A stretch of DNA of 58,952 bases from Bacteroidota bacterium (GTDB lineage Bacteria > Bacteroidota > Bacteroidia > Bacteroidales > JACABE01): assembly GCA_013377005.1 (NCBI GenBank), contig JACABE010000009.1, forward strand, positions 47,253 to 106,204. Reading direction: 5' to 3'. The position numbers and the translations under genes were made by a program. Every line of letters begins with the position of its first letter. Positions within the stretch are counted from its first letter, which is position 1. Shown one piece after another: positions 6,737-15,875 of the stretch. Under the pieces are notes generated by a model, which was not told the DNA's origin, searched no databases, and worked only from the letters and a program-made list of their open reading frames with translations.

Positions 6737-8890
6737 TTATTTTCTTGCTTCCATTAAAATTTCTAACATCTTAATCGCACAATCCGAAATAACAGTTCCG
6801 GGTCCAAATATGGCAACTGCACCGGCTTTGTAAAGGAAATCGTAATCCTGAGCAGGAATTACACCGCCTACAATTACCATAATATCTTCGCGACCATGTT
6901 TTTTAAGTTCTGCAATTACCTGCGGAACCAATGTTTTATGTCCAGCAGCTAAAGATGAAACACCTAAAATATGTACATCATTTTCTACAGCTTGTTTGGC
7001 AGCTTCGGCAGGAGTTTGAAATAATGGTCCGATATCCACATCAAAACCAATATCAGCATAACCCGTTGAAACTACTTTGGCACCCCTGTCATGTCCATCT
7101 TGCCCCATTTTGGCAACCATAATACGAGGGCGACGACCTTCGAGTTCAGCAAATTTATCAGCCATTTCGCAAGCCTTGCGAAAGCTATCATTATCTTTAG
7201 ATTCGTGAGAGTAAACTCCCGATATTGAACGTATCACAGCTTTGTACCTTCCATAAATTGTTTCTAATGCCGATGAAATTTCTCCTAAGCTGGCACGCTT
7301 GCGAGTAGCATCTATTGCCAATGCTAGTAAATTACCTTTTCCGCTTTCGGCAGCTTTGGTAATAGCTTCTAATGCCAGCTTTACTTCTTCGTTGTTGCGT
7401 TCGTTACGTAATTTATTCAACCTTGCAATTTGCGAAATTCTTACGGCTGTATTATCAACTTCCATGGTTTCAATAGGATCTTCTTTTTCCAGACGATATT
7501 TATTTATACCAACAATGGTATCTTTTTTAGAATCAATTCTTGCTTGTTTGCGGGCAGCAGCTTCTTCAATACGCATTTTAGGAACGCCGGTTTCAATGGC
7601 TTTAGCCATGCCACCCAATTCTTCCACTTCCTGAATCAAAGCCCAGGCTTTATCAGCCAATTCTTTGGTTAATGATTCTACATAATAGGAGCCAGCCCAA
7701 GGATCCACCACTTTACAAACATTGGTTTCTTCCTGAATATAAATTTGAGTATTACGTGCAATACGTGCCGAAAAATCAGTTGGTAATGCAATGGCTTCGT
7801 CCAATGCATTGGTATGCAACGATTGGGTATGACCTAATGCAGCAGCCATAGCTTCAATACAAGTACGGCTTACATTGTTAAATGGATCTTGCTCTGTTAA
7901 ACTCCAGCCCGAAGTTTGAGAATGGGTTCTTAGTGCTAATGATTTAGGATTTTTAGGATTGAACTGTTTTACTAATTTTGCCCAAAGCATACGAGCAGCA
8001 CGCATTTTGGCAATTTCCATAAAATGATTCATGCCAATAGCCCAGAAAAAGGATAAACGGGGTGCAAAAGCATCAATATCCATTCCTGCATTTACGCCGG
8101 CTCTTAAATATTCCAATCCATCGGCTAATGTATAAGCCAGTTCAATGTCGGCTGTAGCTCCGGCTTCCTGCATGTGATAGCCCGAAATACTGATAGAATT
8201 AAATTTAGGCATATTTTTAGAGGTAAACTCAAAAATATCAGCTATTATTTTCATGGATGGTAATGGTGGGTAAATATAAGTATTACGCACCATAAATTCT
8301 TTTAAAATATCATTTTGTATTGTACCACTCAATTTTTCCATGCTTACGCCTTGTTCTTCTGCAGCTACAATATAGAAAGCCAGTATTGGCAATACGGCAC
8401 CATTCATGGTCATTGAAACAGACATTTTGTCCAAAGGAATTTGATCAAACAAAATCTTCATATCGAGGATAGAATCAATAGCAACACCTGCCTTACCAAC
8501 ATCACCTTCTACCCTTTCGTGGTCGGAATCGTAACCACGGTGCGTTGCTAAATCGAAAGCTACAGATAAGCCTTTTTGACCAGCTGCCAGATTTCTACGG
8601 TAAAATGCATTGGATTCTTCTGCTGTGGAGAAACCTGCATACTGACGAATTGTCCATGGTTTCATCACATACATGGTAGAATAAGGTCCTCTTAAAAAAG
8701 GAGGAAGACCAGCAGCATAGTTGAGGTGTTCCGTTCCTTTGAGGTCGTCTTCGCCATAAACAGGCTTCACTGGTATTTGTTCGGGTGTATTCCAATCCTT
8801 CTGAATACCTGATTGTTTTTCCCATTCAGCAAAGGATTTACCTTTAGCTACTAATGGTTTGAAATCAATATTTGTAAAATCGGGTCTCAT
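6737..8890 (-). CDS. Methylmalonyl-CoA mutase, catalytic chain
   Basis: Adenosylcobalamin enzyme interconverting methylmalonyl-CoA and succinyl-CoA. The N-terminal TIM-barrel domain carries '[10 protein letters not shown]', '[19 protein letters not shown]', '[14 protein letters not shown]' and '[20 protein letters not shown]'. The C-terminal B12-binding domain carries the DxHxxG motif in '[13 protein letters not shown]', then '[11 protein letters not shown]' and 'VIVGGVIP'. Starting at the ATG at 8890 gives 717 residues, the usual length of a full catalytic chain. A TTG at 8926 is rejected because it overlaps the promoter. No small-subunit gene (mutA) is adjacent, so the enzyme is a homodimer type or its partner lies elsewhere. 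Confidence 0.95.
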   Translation of the reverse strand: MRPDFTNIDFKPLVAKGKSFAEWEKQSGIQKDWNTPEQIPVKPVYGEDDLKGTEHLNYAAGLPPFLRGPYSTMYVMKPWTIRQYAGFSTAEESNAFYRRNLAAGQKGLSVAFDLATHRGYDSDHERVEGDVGKAGVAIDSILDMKILFDQIPLDKMSVSMTMNGAVLPILAFYIVAAEEQGVSMEKLSGTIQNDILKEFMVRNTYIYPPLPSMKIIADIFEFTSKNMPKFNSISISGYHMQEAGATADIELAYTLADGLEYLRAGVNAGMDIDAFAPRLSFFWAIGMNHFMEIAKMRAARMLWAKLVKQFNPKNPKSLALRTHSQTSGWSLTEQDPFNNVSRTCIEAMAAALGHTQSLHTNALDEAIALPTDFSARIARNTQIYIQEETNVCKVVDPWAGSYYVESLTKELADKAWALIQEVEELGGMAKAIETGVPKMRIEEAAARKQARIDSKKDTIVGINKYRLEKEDPIETMEVDNTAVRISQIARLNKLRNERNNEEVKLALEAITKAAESGKGNLLALAIDATRKRASLGEISSALETIYGRYKAVIRSISGVYSHESKDNDSFRKACEMADKFAELEGRRPRIMVAKMGQDGHDRGAKVVSTGYADIGFDVDIGPLFQTPAEAAKQAVENDVHILGVSSLAAGHKTLVPQVIAELKKHGREDIMVIVGGVIPAQDYDFLYKAGAVAIFGPGTVISDCAIKMLEILMEARK

Positions 8891-8923
8891 TATATTGTGT
8901 TTAATGATACGTATTTTTGTGTG

Positions 8924-8952
8924 CAAAGGTAGGAATTATTATTTTTCCTCAA
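8924..8952 (-). promoter_or_regulatory. Promoter of the methylmalonyl-CoA mutase gene
   Basis: On the minus strand TACCTTTG (8931 to 8924) matches the TAnnTTTG -7 box. A TTG lies at 8952-8950, 18 bases upstream. Transcription would start near 8917, so translation must start at the ATG at 8890. Confidence 0.6.
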
Positions 8953-9101
8953 AATTAGTTGAGGAATTATTTTTTAGTTTCTTACTGCTTATAATAACCC
9001 ATTGTAACTATGTAGCATTAATCAAATCATTCATAAAATACGGTTAGATTAATATTAAAAGTAATAGGTCGTAATATCAACAAAGCTGAGATTTGGGTTA
9101 A

Positions 9102-9383
9102 CGTTTTCAATCAGAGCCGAAGTTTTTCCTATTTATAGCATCAGCTTCTTCGGCTTACTACTGCATGGTGTTTATAGCAGTATTAAATGCAACTATTTCA
9201 TTGTACTATTACTTATTGGTAGTAAAAGCAATGTTTATTAATAAAAACGAAACCCCTATTGCATATTTCAAAACCGATGTACCCGCCAAAATTGCACTTT
9301 CAATTTGTGTGTTCGGTATCTTCTTTATAGGTTTCTTTAGTATTATTTACCAATACTTCCAAAGCATTAGTTTTGGTTTATAA
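9102..9383 (+). pseudogene. nuoN: Remnant: C-terminal end of NADH-quinone oxidoreductase subunit N
   Basis: The frame reads EPKFFLFIASASSAYY just before 9165, then FIAVLNATISLYYYLLVVKA, then PIAYFKTDVPAKIALSICV and a last membrane helix, ending at TAA 9381-9383. This is the C-terminal end of NuoN, the last membrane subunit of complex I, including two or three helices. Upstream the frame hits TAA at 9099 and no further NuoN sequence or other nuo gene is visible. About 90 of the usual 450-490 residues remain. A terminator follows directly, as at the end of a nuo operon. It is probably the tail left by a deletion or rearrangement. Confidence 0.7.
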
Positions 9384-9403
9384 CATAAAAAGAATTTAAA
9401 AAT

Positions 9404-9433
9404 AAAAACGGAATCAGTGATGGTTCCGTTTTT
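9404..9433 (+). terminator. Intrinsic terminator after the nuoN remnant
   Basis: AAAAACGGAA (9404-9413) pairs with TTCCGTTTTT (9424-9433), followed by T's. It could also serve the convergent DGQHR gene, which ends at 9472. Confidence 0.75.
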
Positions 9434-9471
9434 TTGTATAGTATAGAAAAGTATTTAGACTTTATCATATA

Positions 9472-11235
9472 TCAATCCCAACATTTATTAATTTCCTCTG
9501 AAAGTTTATTCCATTGACTGGAAACATATGGAAAAGGTTCCATTTTGAAATTAAAATTCATATTTTTAAGTTTTTTGCTATAAAACTCTATATCCTTTAT
9601 TCCTTTGAAGAGTCCAATTGAAAACTCATAACTTTTCATGAATGCTACTATGCTTGTAACTGTCAATAATTTGCAAGGCTTATCATATACCCAGTATTCA
9701 TTATGTGTACTTTTGACAGCATAGAAGAATTGACTAATAGAATCAGCACAGAATGTTATATATTTTTTTCTTAAGTCATTAATAGCCTCTGAATTTGAAT
9801 CAGTAATTAAAAGTAGCTTGTCTTTTTCATCCCAATACTTAAATAATGAATCTTTTTCATTATCTATTTCAACTAATCCTTGGATTCCGTATTTGACAAT
9901 TGAAGGTGTTCTAATCCCAATTTTTTGTTCACCAATTTCAGATATAATAAATTGATTTAAGAAAGGTGTTCTTCCATTCATTTTTGTTATTACAGACATA
10001 GCAATACCAATTGCCGACAAAGGATCTTGTAATGAATTAATATAATTAAGTAATGCTGGAGATACTCTCTTCTGTTCACTATTAATTGCAAGAAACAGTT
10101 CACTTTCAAGTTTTCTTTTATCCTGCTCTTTAAATTTACCTTTTTGGTAAAATAAACCAGTTACAAGTAAATGTCTTTTATTACGTAAATTTGATATTAC
10201 TTTTTCCTCTTTATTTTCTGGTCCTTCGTGATGACCAAAAACTCTATGTTGCCCATCGATAATACCTATTGAATTGACTTTGTAAGGGATTTCAATACAT
10301 GTATTACTCTCGATAGAATTTACTTCTTTAATGTCAATATTTTTTATTTTTATTCCTTCACTATCTTTAATAAAAAATGTCGCATCTTTTGGTAGTGAAA
10401 CAATAATACTATCTATAAAAGTACGTTGTTTATCAACTAGATATTTTCGGATTTTTTGTATTTTGCTTTTATCAATTAATCTTTGATAATAAAATCCAGA
10501 ATCCTCATCCCAACTTTCTTTTCTAAAAACATATGAGCAGTCAATTAATTCTTTAGCAGTCATAACTAATGAAACAAGAGAAACTCCACTTGGTAAGCCT
10601 GTAACATCTTCTGGAAAAATTACCGCACTATGAATATAATCCTTGTTACAAGAACTAATATTCCCAATTTTTTTAAAGTCTAAATCTAAATATTTATAGA
10701 ACTCATTTCTTGCAGAATATTTTATACTTTCTGCTGTCTTTTTGAAATATATCAGAATTTTATTGTCAAGATATTTGAATTTGTTATAAAGATTTCTTTT
10801 TTCTTCTTCTATCGTATCAATTGTAGCATACATAGGAAAAATTAGATATCTTGAAATTGAATAAGTCCCGAATTTTTCAAATTTTTCAGGTGCTATTTCT
10901 TTAAACCATTTTATAAACTCTTCTTTATTTTCTACTACCCTTTCAAAAAAATCATACTTTTTTCTTAAATGATCGTGATCAATACTAATAGTTTCTTCAC
11001 AAATAATAATCAAATTCTCAAATAAGAAAATATTATCGAAATCACTTTTTTGTCCACCAAATGAAACATGCTTTCCTTCAGTTCGAGTATATTCGAACCC
11101 CATGTATCTAAAAGTGTCCAATAAATTTTTGTGTAATTTTACTTGAAGCTTTTTTTCAAGTTTTTGTTTCTCCGATAAGTTTGATTTTATTTTCTTCTTT
11201 TTGACAGTTTTTTTTATTTTAGATGGGTTAAGCAT
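9472..11235 (-). CDS. DGQHR-domain protein with a possible nuclease-like N-terminal region
   Basis: A 587-residue soluble protein. Residues 327-331 are DGQHR within 'SIGIIDGQHRVFGHHEG', the signature of the DndB-like/ParB-related DGQHR family. Around it lie 'SGVSLVSLVMTAKELI' (about 216-231) and 'LESELFLAINSEQKRVSP' (about 375-392), both usual for this family. The first 20-30 residues are lysine-rich. Residues about 40-85 ('KSDFDNIFLFENLIIICEET', D65/D67 to E80/E81) resemble a PD-(D/E)xK core but with T in place of the final K; this is inference. It follows the methyltransferase by 16 bp in one operon. A role in DNA modification, restriction or its control is likely; the mechanism is unknown. 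Confidence 0.7.
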   Translation of the reverse strand: MLNPSKIKKTVKKKKIKSNLSEKQKLEKKLQVKLHKNLLDTFRYMGFEYTRTEGKHVSFGGQKSDFDNIFLFENLIIICEETISIDHDHLRKKYDFFERVVENKEEFIKWFKEIAPEKFEKFGTYSISRYLIFPMYATIDTIEEEKRNLYNKFKYLDNKILIYFKKTAESIKYSARNEFYKYLDLDFKKIGNISSCNKDYIHSAVIFPEDVTGLPSGVSLVSLVMTAKELIDCSYVFRKESWDEDSGFYYQRLIDKSKIQKIRKYLVDKQRTFIDSIIVSLPKDATFFIKDSEGIKIKNIDIKEVNSIESNTCIEIPYKVNSIGIIDGQHRVFGHHEGPENKEEKVISNLRNKRHLLVTGLFYQKGKFKEQDKRKLESELFLAINSEQKRVSPALLNYINSLQDPLSAIGIAMSVITKMNGRTPFLNQFIISEIGEQKIGIRTPSIVKYGIQGLVEIDNEKDSLFKYWDEKDKLLLITDSNSEAINDLRKKYITFCADSISQFFYAVKSTHNEYWVYDKPCKLLTVTSIVAFMKSYEFSIGLFKGIKDIEFYSKKLKNMNFNFKMEPFPYVSSQWNKLSEEINKCWD

Positions 11236-11251
11236 AATGAAAGATTTATAT

Positions 11252-12091
11252 TTATATTGTATCGTTATCTGCTAACCTTTTAACTCCTATCTCAAAATAC
11301 TTTTCATCAATTTCAATACCGATGGATTTTCTATTCAATTGTTTTGCTAATTGGCATGTAGAAAATGTACCAGCATAACAATCAAGTACGGTATCATTTG
11401 GATTACTGCTTGCTAAAATAAACACCTTTAATAATGCTGAAGGTAATTGACATGGGTGATTTAATTCTCTATTTTTACTGACATTTTTTAGGAGATTAAT
11501 GTTCAGTACATCCGGATCATTTTCATTAAATATTTCAATCAAATCACTCGATTCTAACGTGTCATAGGGTGTTCTTCCCTTATGTCCCTGCTCAATTCGT
11601 TTTTTTATTTTACCAACAGTTGGATTTTTGTATGGTTGAACAATTGCATCTTTATTGAATATATTCTCTTCAGATTTTGTATAAAACAATATTGACCTTT
11701 GACTACGTGTATAATTATTCTTAGAATGACCAATGTTAGTAGGATAATGCCATGTTAGCCATCTTTTAAAGATTAATTTTGTTTTATCAAAATAAGGAAT
11801 TGTTCGTGCGTTTACTTCAGGATAATTTATTAAATAAAAACTACCATCATTAGTTAATATTCTTTCAATTTCTTTAATTACCTCACCAAGCTCATCATAG
11901 TAATCTGTCCACTTCTTATTATCCTTATAAGTGTTGTATTTCAAATCAATGTTATAGGGAGGATCTGTTACAACCAATTGTACAGAATTTGAAGGTAATT
12001 GCTTAAGTACATCAAGACAATTACTATTATATATTGTATGACCTTCGCAAACAATAATAGGTTCAAATCTTTTATTTAGAGATACTGACAT
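11252..12091 (-). CDS. DNA N6-adenine/N4-cytosine methyltransferase (type II, beta-class order)
   Basis: A 279-residue S-adenosylmethionine-dependent DNA methyltransferase. The catalytic motif IV DPPYN lies near residue 43 ('VVTDPPYNIDL'). The SAM-binding motif I comes late, in 'VLDCYAGTFSTCQLAKQL' (about 235-252), followed by 'SIGIEID'. 'NHPCQLP' stands where related enzymes have NHPTQKP. This order (IV before I) defines the beta class. Motif I reads DCYAGTFST, not the usual DPFxGSGTT, a modest divergence. It is first in a two-gene operon with the DGQHR protein, resembling a restriction-modification or defence pair. The target sequence cannot be read from the protein. Confidence 0.88.
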   Translation of the reverse strand: MSVSLNKRFEPIIVCEGHTIYNSNCLDVLKQLPSNSVQLVVTDPPYNIDLKYNTYKDNKKWTDYYDELGEVIKEIERILTNDGSFYLINYPEVNARTIPYFDKTKLIFKRWLTWHYPTNIGHSKNNYTRSQRSILFYTKSEENIFNKDAIVQPYKNPTVGKIKKRIEQGHKGRTPYDTLESSDLIEIFNENDPDVLNINLLKNVSKNRELNHPCQLPSALLKVFILASSNPNDTVLDCYAGTFSTCQLAKQLNRKSIGIEIDEKYFEIGVKRLADNDTI

Positions 12092-12424
12092 ATATCTTTT
12101 TTGTAAAATTAATAAAAAAACTTAGTTTTTTTCTTTTATATTCAGTAGTCTTGGCTAACATTATAACTATTTTGGTTACTTATAATTCTTACAACTTTCT
12201 TTATATTTATAATGCGATAAAGTTGAATTAAGTATGTTTTTCGCTTTATAAACGATAAGAGGTATTTGTATTTATGAAATCTAAATATACGATATTTGAT
12301 TATTTTCACTTTATCGATTATACACACTACAAAATTAAACAATTATTTTATAATTAATTATTTTTTTGAGGAAAAAAGCCAATCATGTCAGTAAATATCG
12401 CAAACAATGCCTCCTTCCCGCAAT
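12092..12424. other. AT-rich upstream region of the methyltransferase operon
   Basis: No convincing gene. It holds an inverted pair CGATAAAGT (12215-12223) and ACTTTATCG (12308-12316), both extended by AAT on the outside or nearly so, which might be operator sites. TAATTTTA on the minus strand just before the ATG is a near-match to a -7 box. A 66-codon lysine/isoleucine-rich frame on the minus strand looks like chance. Confidence 0.35.
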
Positions 12425-12907
12425 CAACATTGTCACATTCATAGTCAACATAGTCCCCCAAGAAATCTACTTCTTCCCCCAAGAAATTAACTTCTTCACT
12501 TTCACAATTGCCTCTGAACTTTTTGCAATCAATCCTGAAACTTTTGCAATCGACTCTGAACTTTTTGCAATCGAGATTGACAACTTTGCAATTACCTCTG
12601 AAATTTTTACAATCGACATAGTCATCCAAGAAATCGACTTCTACACACGAGAAATTGACTCCTACATGCAAGAAATTGACCTCTACACTCAAGAAATTGA
12701 CTCCTACACAGAAGAAATTAACTTCTACACGCAAGAAATCGATATCTACACACGAGAAATAGACTCCTACACCAAAGAAATTGACATCTACACACGAGAA
12801 ATCGACTGCTACACACAAGAAATTGACTCCTGCACACGAGAAATCGACATAGTCACCCAAGAAATCAACCCTGTCACTCAAAAAGTCAATACTAAAACCC
12901 CTGCAAT
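12425..12907. repeat. 21-bp tandem repeat array B, about 23 units
   Basis: About 23 consecutive units of exactly 21 bp can be laid out. They fall into subfamilies: one near CGACTCTGAACTTTTTGCAAT (about 12509-12613) and one near TGACTCCTACACACGAGAAAT (about 12635-12865). Most units end in AAT and the next begins YGAC or TAAC. Frames stay open on both strands: heptads like EIDSYTQ forward, and VNFLGVG- and DCKKFRG-type reverse. The repeats explain the frames better than a gene does. Sequence is unlike arrays A and C, but the period is the same. Confidence 0.85.
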
Positions 12908-13052
12908 TAAACTTAAATCCGTCACAATATACTTTCGTTCAATTATTATCGGCGCTAAAGCTGTTAATACTATCCTATTAATTATAGAATTTCCGAATAT
13001 TTCCATTATTTTTGCATTCTAAAATAATATTAATACTTTTTATATTTTAAAA
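12908..13052. other. Intergenic region before the S46 peptidase
   Basis: AT-rich sequence following the array. I see no gene; TTAATACTTTTTATA just upstream of the peptidase start is a weak -7-like box. Confidence 0.3.
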
Positions 13053-15206
13053 ATGAAAAAAATACTTTTTACTTTTTTAGCAATTTGTTTGCTAATTAAT
13101 CCTTTTGCCCGTGCCGACGAAGGCATGTGGTTGCCCATGTTTGTATCACGTCTCAATTACGTTGATATGCAAAAAGAAGGCTTGCATCTTACAGCCGAAG
13201 AAATATACAGTATCAACAATTCAAGTTTAAAAGATGCCATTATTCAATTTGGCAATGGATGTACCGGCGAAATAGTTTCAAACGAAGGTTTAATTTTCAC
13301 CAACCACCATTGTGGTTATGGATCCATACAATCGCACAGCACTACCCAAAACGATTATCTAACCAATGGTTTTTGGGCAATGAATAAAAACGAAGAACTC
13401 CCTAACGAAGGTCTTACCGCCAGATTTTTAGTTAGAATGGAAGACTTAACAAAAGAATTTCAAGCTCAGCTTAAAGGAATAAAAATAGAAAAAGAAAGAA
13501 CCGATAAAATAGCCGAACTCATTAAAAAATACGAAAACAGTGTACCAAAAGATAACGGTTTCGAAGCAGTAGTGAAAACATTTTTCAATGGAAACGAATT
13601 TTACATGTTTGTTTATCAGGTATTCAAAGATGTACGTTTGGTAGGAGCCCCACCTTCGTCTATTGGAAAGTTCGGAGCCGATACTGATAATTGGATGTGG
13701 CCTCGTCACACTTGCGATTTCAGTATTTTCAGAGTATATATGTCACCCGAAGGTAAATCAGCCACATTTTCAAAAGACAATGTGCCTTACAAACCAAAAC
13801 ATTTCCTTCCAATATCAGGCAAAGGCGTTAAAAAAGGAGATTATGCAATGATTATGGGTTATCCCGGCACCACCGATCGTTATTTAACTTCTTACGGCGT
13901 TCAATTGAACATTGATGTTAAAAATCCTAATATTGTAAAAATCCGTGAAGAAAAATTAGCTATCATGCGTCAGTTTATGAATGCAGATCCAGCAGTTCGC
14001 ATTCAATATGCATCAAAATATGCTCAAACGGCTAACTATTGGAAATATTTTATTGGTCAAACCAAAGGATTGAAACGTTTAAAAGTATATGACAAAAAGA
14101 AAGAATTGGAAAACCAATTCGAAACCTGGGTAAATTCAAATGCACAAAACAAAGAGAAATACGGTACTGCCCTTACAGATATTTCTGCCGCTTATGCTGA
14201 ATTAGGCAAGTTTGAATTGCAACGTTGGTATTTCCAGGAAGCAATTGCAAGAGGTCCTGAAATTATTGGATTTTCAAGAAACTTCTCTGCTTTGGCTAAA
14301 GAATTAAAAGCAGAAAAACCCGATAATGATAAAATAAAAAAAGCCATAGATGTATTAAAAACCGTAAGCGAAAAGTTTTTTAAAGATTATAATCAAGCTA
14401 CCGATAAAAAATTATTAGCTTCGATGTTGAATCTTTATTTTACTAATGTTCCCAAAGAACAACAACCTGAATTGTTGTCAAAAATTGCATCCAAATGCAA
14501 AGGAAATTTTGCTGAATATACAGAAGTTATTTTCAAAAAAACAATTTTTTCTGATGTAAACAAAGTAAATAATCTGTTGTCAAAACCCAATGCTAAGGCT
14601 ATTGAAAAAGATATGGCTTATGTATTGATGAATGCGTTTTATGACAATTATTTTAAATATAACGATCAAATGAAACAATACAACGAAATGCTCGAAAGAG
14701 GAAATCGTTTATTTGTTGCTGGTATCAGAGAAATGCAACCAGATAAAAAATTTGCACCCAATGCCAATTCTACTATGCGTGTAACCTACGGACAAGTATT
14801 GGATTATTATCCAGCCGATGCAGTTCATTATGATTACAAAACAACCTTAGATGGCGTTATGGAAAAAGAAGATCCTAATAACTGGGAATTTGTTGTTCCC
14901 GCCAAACTTAAAGATCTTTTTATGAAAAAGGATTTTGGCGATTATGCAGAAAACGGTAAAATGCCGGTAGCTTTCTTAAGCAATACCGATATTACAGGAG
15001 GAAATTCAGGAAGCCCTGTTATTAATGGTGATGGCGAATTAATTGGTTTGGCTTTTGATGGTAATTGGGAAGCAATGAGTGGAGATATTGCATTTGAACC
15101 AAACTTACAACGTACCATTAGTGTCGACGTTCGTTATGTATTGTTTATCATTGATAAATATGCCGGTGCTAAAAACCTTATCAACGAATTAGTAATTAAA
15201 CGATAA
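13053..15206 (+). CDS. S46 family serine peptidase (dipeptidyl-peptidase 7/11 type)
   Basis: Exported exo-dipeptidase releasing dipeptides from peptide N-termini. The family lies in the periplasm or on the cell surface and helps use peptides as nutrients. There is a signal peptide (MKKILFTFLAICLLINPFARA). The chymotrypsin-like triad is visible: His in 'TNHHCGYG' (H86), Asp in 'DTDNWMWPRHTCDFS', and Ser in 'GGNSGSPVINGDGELIG'. In 'LAFDGNWEAMSGD' a glycine stands where DPP11 enzymes have arginine, which favours DPP7-like cleavage after hydrophobic P1 residues. At 717 residues it is of normal length. The gene is monocistronic, with a hairpin terminator after it. Confidence 0.93.
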   Translation: MKKILFTFLAICLLINPFARADEGMWLPMFVSRLNYVDMQKEGLHLTAEEIYSINNSSLKDAIIQFGNGCTGEIVSNEGLIFTNHHCGYGSIQSHSTTQNDYLTNGFWAMNKNEELPNEGLTARFLVRMEDLTKEFQAQLKGIKIEKERTDKIAELIKKYENSVPKDNGFEAVVKTFFNGNEFYMFVYQVFKDVRLVGAPPSSIGKFGADTDNWMWPRHTCDFSIFRVYMSPEGKSATFSKDNVPYKPKHFLPISGKGVKKGDYAMIMGYPGTTDRYLTSYGVQLNIDVKNPNIVKIREEKLAIMRQFMNADPAVRIQYASKYAQTANYWKYFIGQTKGLKRLKVYDKKKELENQFETWVNSNAQNKEKYGTALTDISAAYAELGKFELQRWYFQEAIARGPEIIGFSRNFSALAKELKAEKPDNDKIKKAIDVLKTVSEKFFKDYNQATDKKLLASMLNLYFTNVPKEQQPELLSKIASKCKGNFAEYTEVIFKKTIFSDVNKVNNLLSKPNAKAIEKDMAYVLMNAFYDNYFKYNDQMKQYNEMLERGNRLFVAGIREMQPDKKFAPNANSTMRVTYGQVLDYYPADAVHYDYKTTLDGVMEKEDPNNWEFVVPAKLKDLFMKKDFGDYAENGKMPVAFLSNTDITGGNSGSPVINGDGELIGLAFDGNWEAMSGDIAFEPNLQRTISVDVRYVLFIIDKYAGAKNLINELVIKR

Positions 15207-15216
15207 CTAAAATGTC

Positions 15217-15255
15217 AAAGGAAGAAGTTGTTTTTTTATAAATAGCTTCCTTTTT
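15217..15255 (+). terminator. Probable terminator after the S46 peptidase gene
   Basis: AAAGGAAG (15217-15224) pairs with CTTCCTTT (15246-15253), followed by more T's; the loop is long and T-rich. Confidence 0.5.
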
Positions 15256-15290
15256 ATTGCAAAATATAGTACAGAAGTTTCATTTTTTTA

Positions 15291-15298
15291 TACTTTTG
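15291..15298 (+). promoter_or_regulatory. -7 box TACTTTTG of the DUF5606 gene
   Basis: It matches TAnnTTTG and ends 32 bases before the ATG at 15331. No clear -33 TTG at normal spacing was found. Confidence 0.45.
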
Positions 15299-15330
15299 CT
15301 GTCTAATCATAAAAATCTAAAAAACAAACT

Positions 15331-15765
15331 ATGGATTTATCAAAAATATTAGCTATTACAGGAAAACCAGGATTATATTTAGTAATTTCTCAAACTAAAT
15401 CAGGAGCGTTGGTAGAATCAATTATAGATAAGAAAAGAATTCCTGTTTTTGCAACAGAAAAATTGAGTTCTTTAAACGATATTAGTATTTTTACTACAGA
15501 TGAAGATCTTCCTTTGAAAACAGTTTTAAAAGCAATTTTCGACAAAGAAAATGGTGGAAAATGTATTGATCATAAATCAGACAATAATGCATTAAAAAAA
15601 TATATGGAAGAGGTTGTGCCTAATTTTGATAAGGATAGAGTATATGTTTCCGATATTAAAAAATTATTCTCTTGGTACAATTTGCTTCAACAGGAAAATT
15701 TACTTGATTTTTCAGAAGAATCCGAAAATATAGGAAAAAGTGAAGATAATATTGAAAAAGACTAG
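15331..15765 (+). CDS. DUF5606 domain protein
   Basis: A 144-residue soluble protein found widely in Bacteroidota. The N-terminal half has the family pattern: 'MDLSKILAITGKPGLYLVIS', 'VESIIDKKRIPVFA' and 'SIFTTDEDLPL'. Residues about 85-130 form a helical second part with 'VYVSDIKKLFSWYNLL'. The tail is acidic and probably disordered. The function is unknown to me; the wide conservation suggests a housekeeping role. It has its own promoter and terminator, so it is a single-gene unit. Confidence 0.85.
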   Translation: MDLSKILAITGKPGLYLVISQTKSGALVESIIDKKRIPVFATEKLSSLNDISIFTTDEDLPLKTVLKAIFDKENGGKCIDHKSDNNALKKYMEEVVPNFDKDRVYVSDIKKLFSWYNLLQQENLLDFSEESENIGKSEDNIEKD

Positions 15766-15780
15766 TTACAACTTCTAATA

Positions 15781-15816
15781 AAAAAGTCCGTCTTGCCAAT
15801 GCGAGACGGACTTTTT
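15781..15816 (+). terminator. Intrinsic terminator after the DUF5606 gene
   Basis: AAAAAGTCCGTCT (15781-15793) pairs with AGACGGACTTTTT (15804-15816) and more T's follow. Confidence 0.9.
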
Positions 15817-15875
15817 TTATATAATTTTGTTTAATGTACAACCAAATTCATCTAATTTACGTCTAACTGTCAAAT

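Noticed and set aside
8859-9047. 62-codon plus-strand frame over the mutase start
   Set aside because: It overlaps the mutase start and promoter in antisense and ends in AT-rich DNA; a chance frame.
12142-12342. 66-codon minus-strand frame upstream of the methyltransferase
   Set aside because: Composition is Ile/Lys/Tyr-rich as expected from AT-rich non-coding DNA; no domain or ribosome site.
12354-13022. Long frames of 218 (+) and 175 (-) codons
   Set aside because: Both are explained by array B. Heptad-like translations arise from the repeat itself, and no ribosome site or promoter stands out. Treated as a repeat, not as genes.
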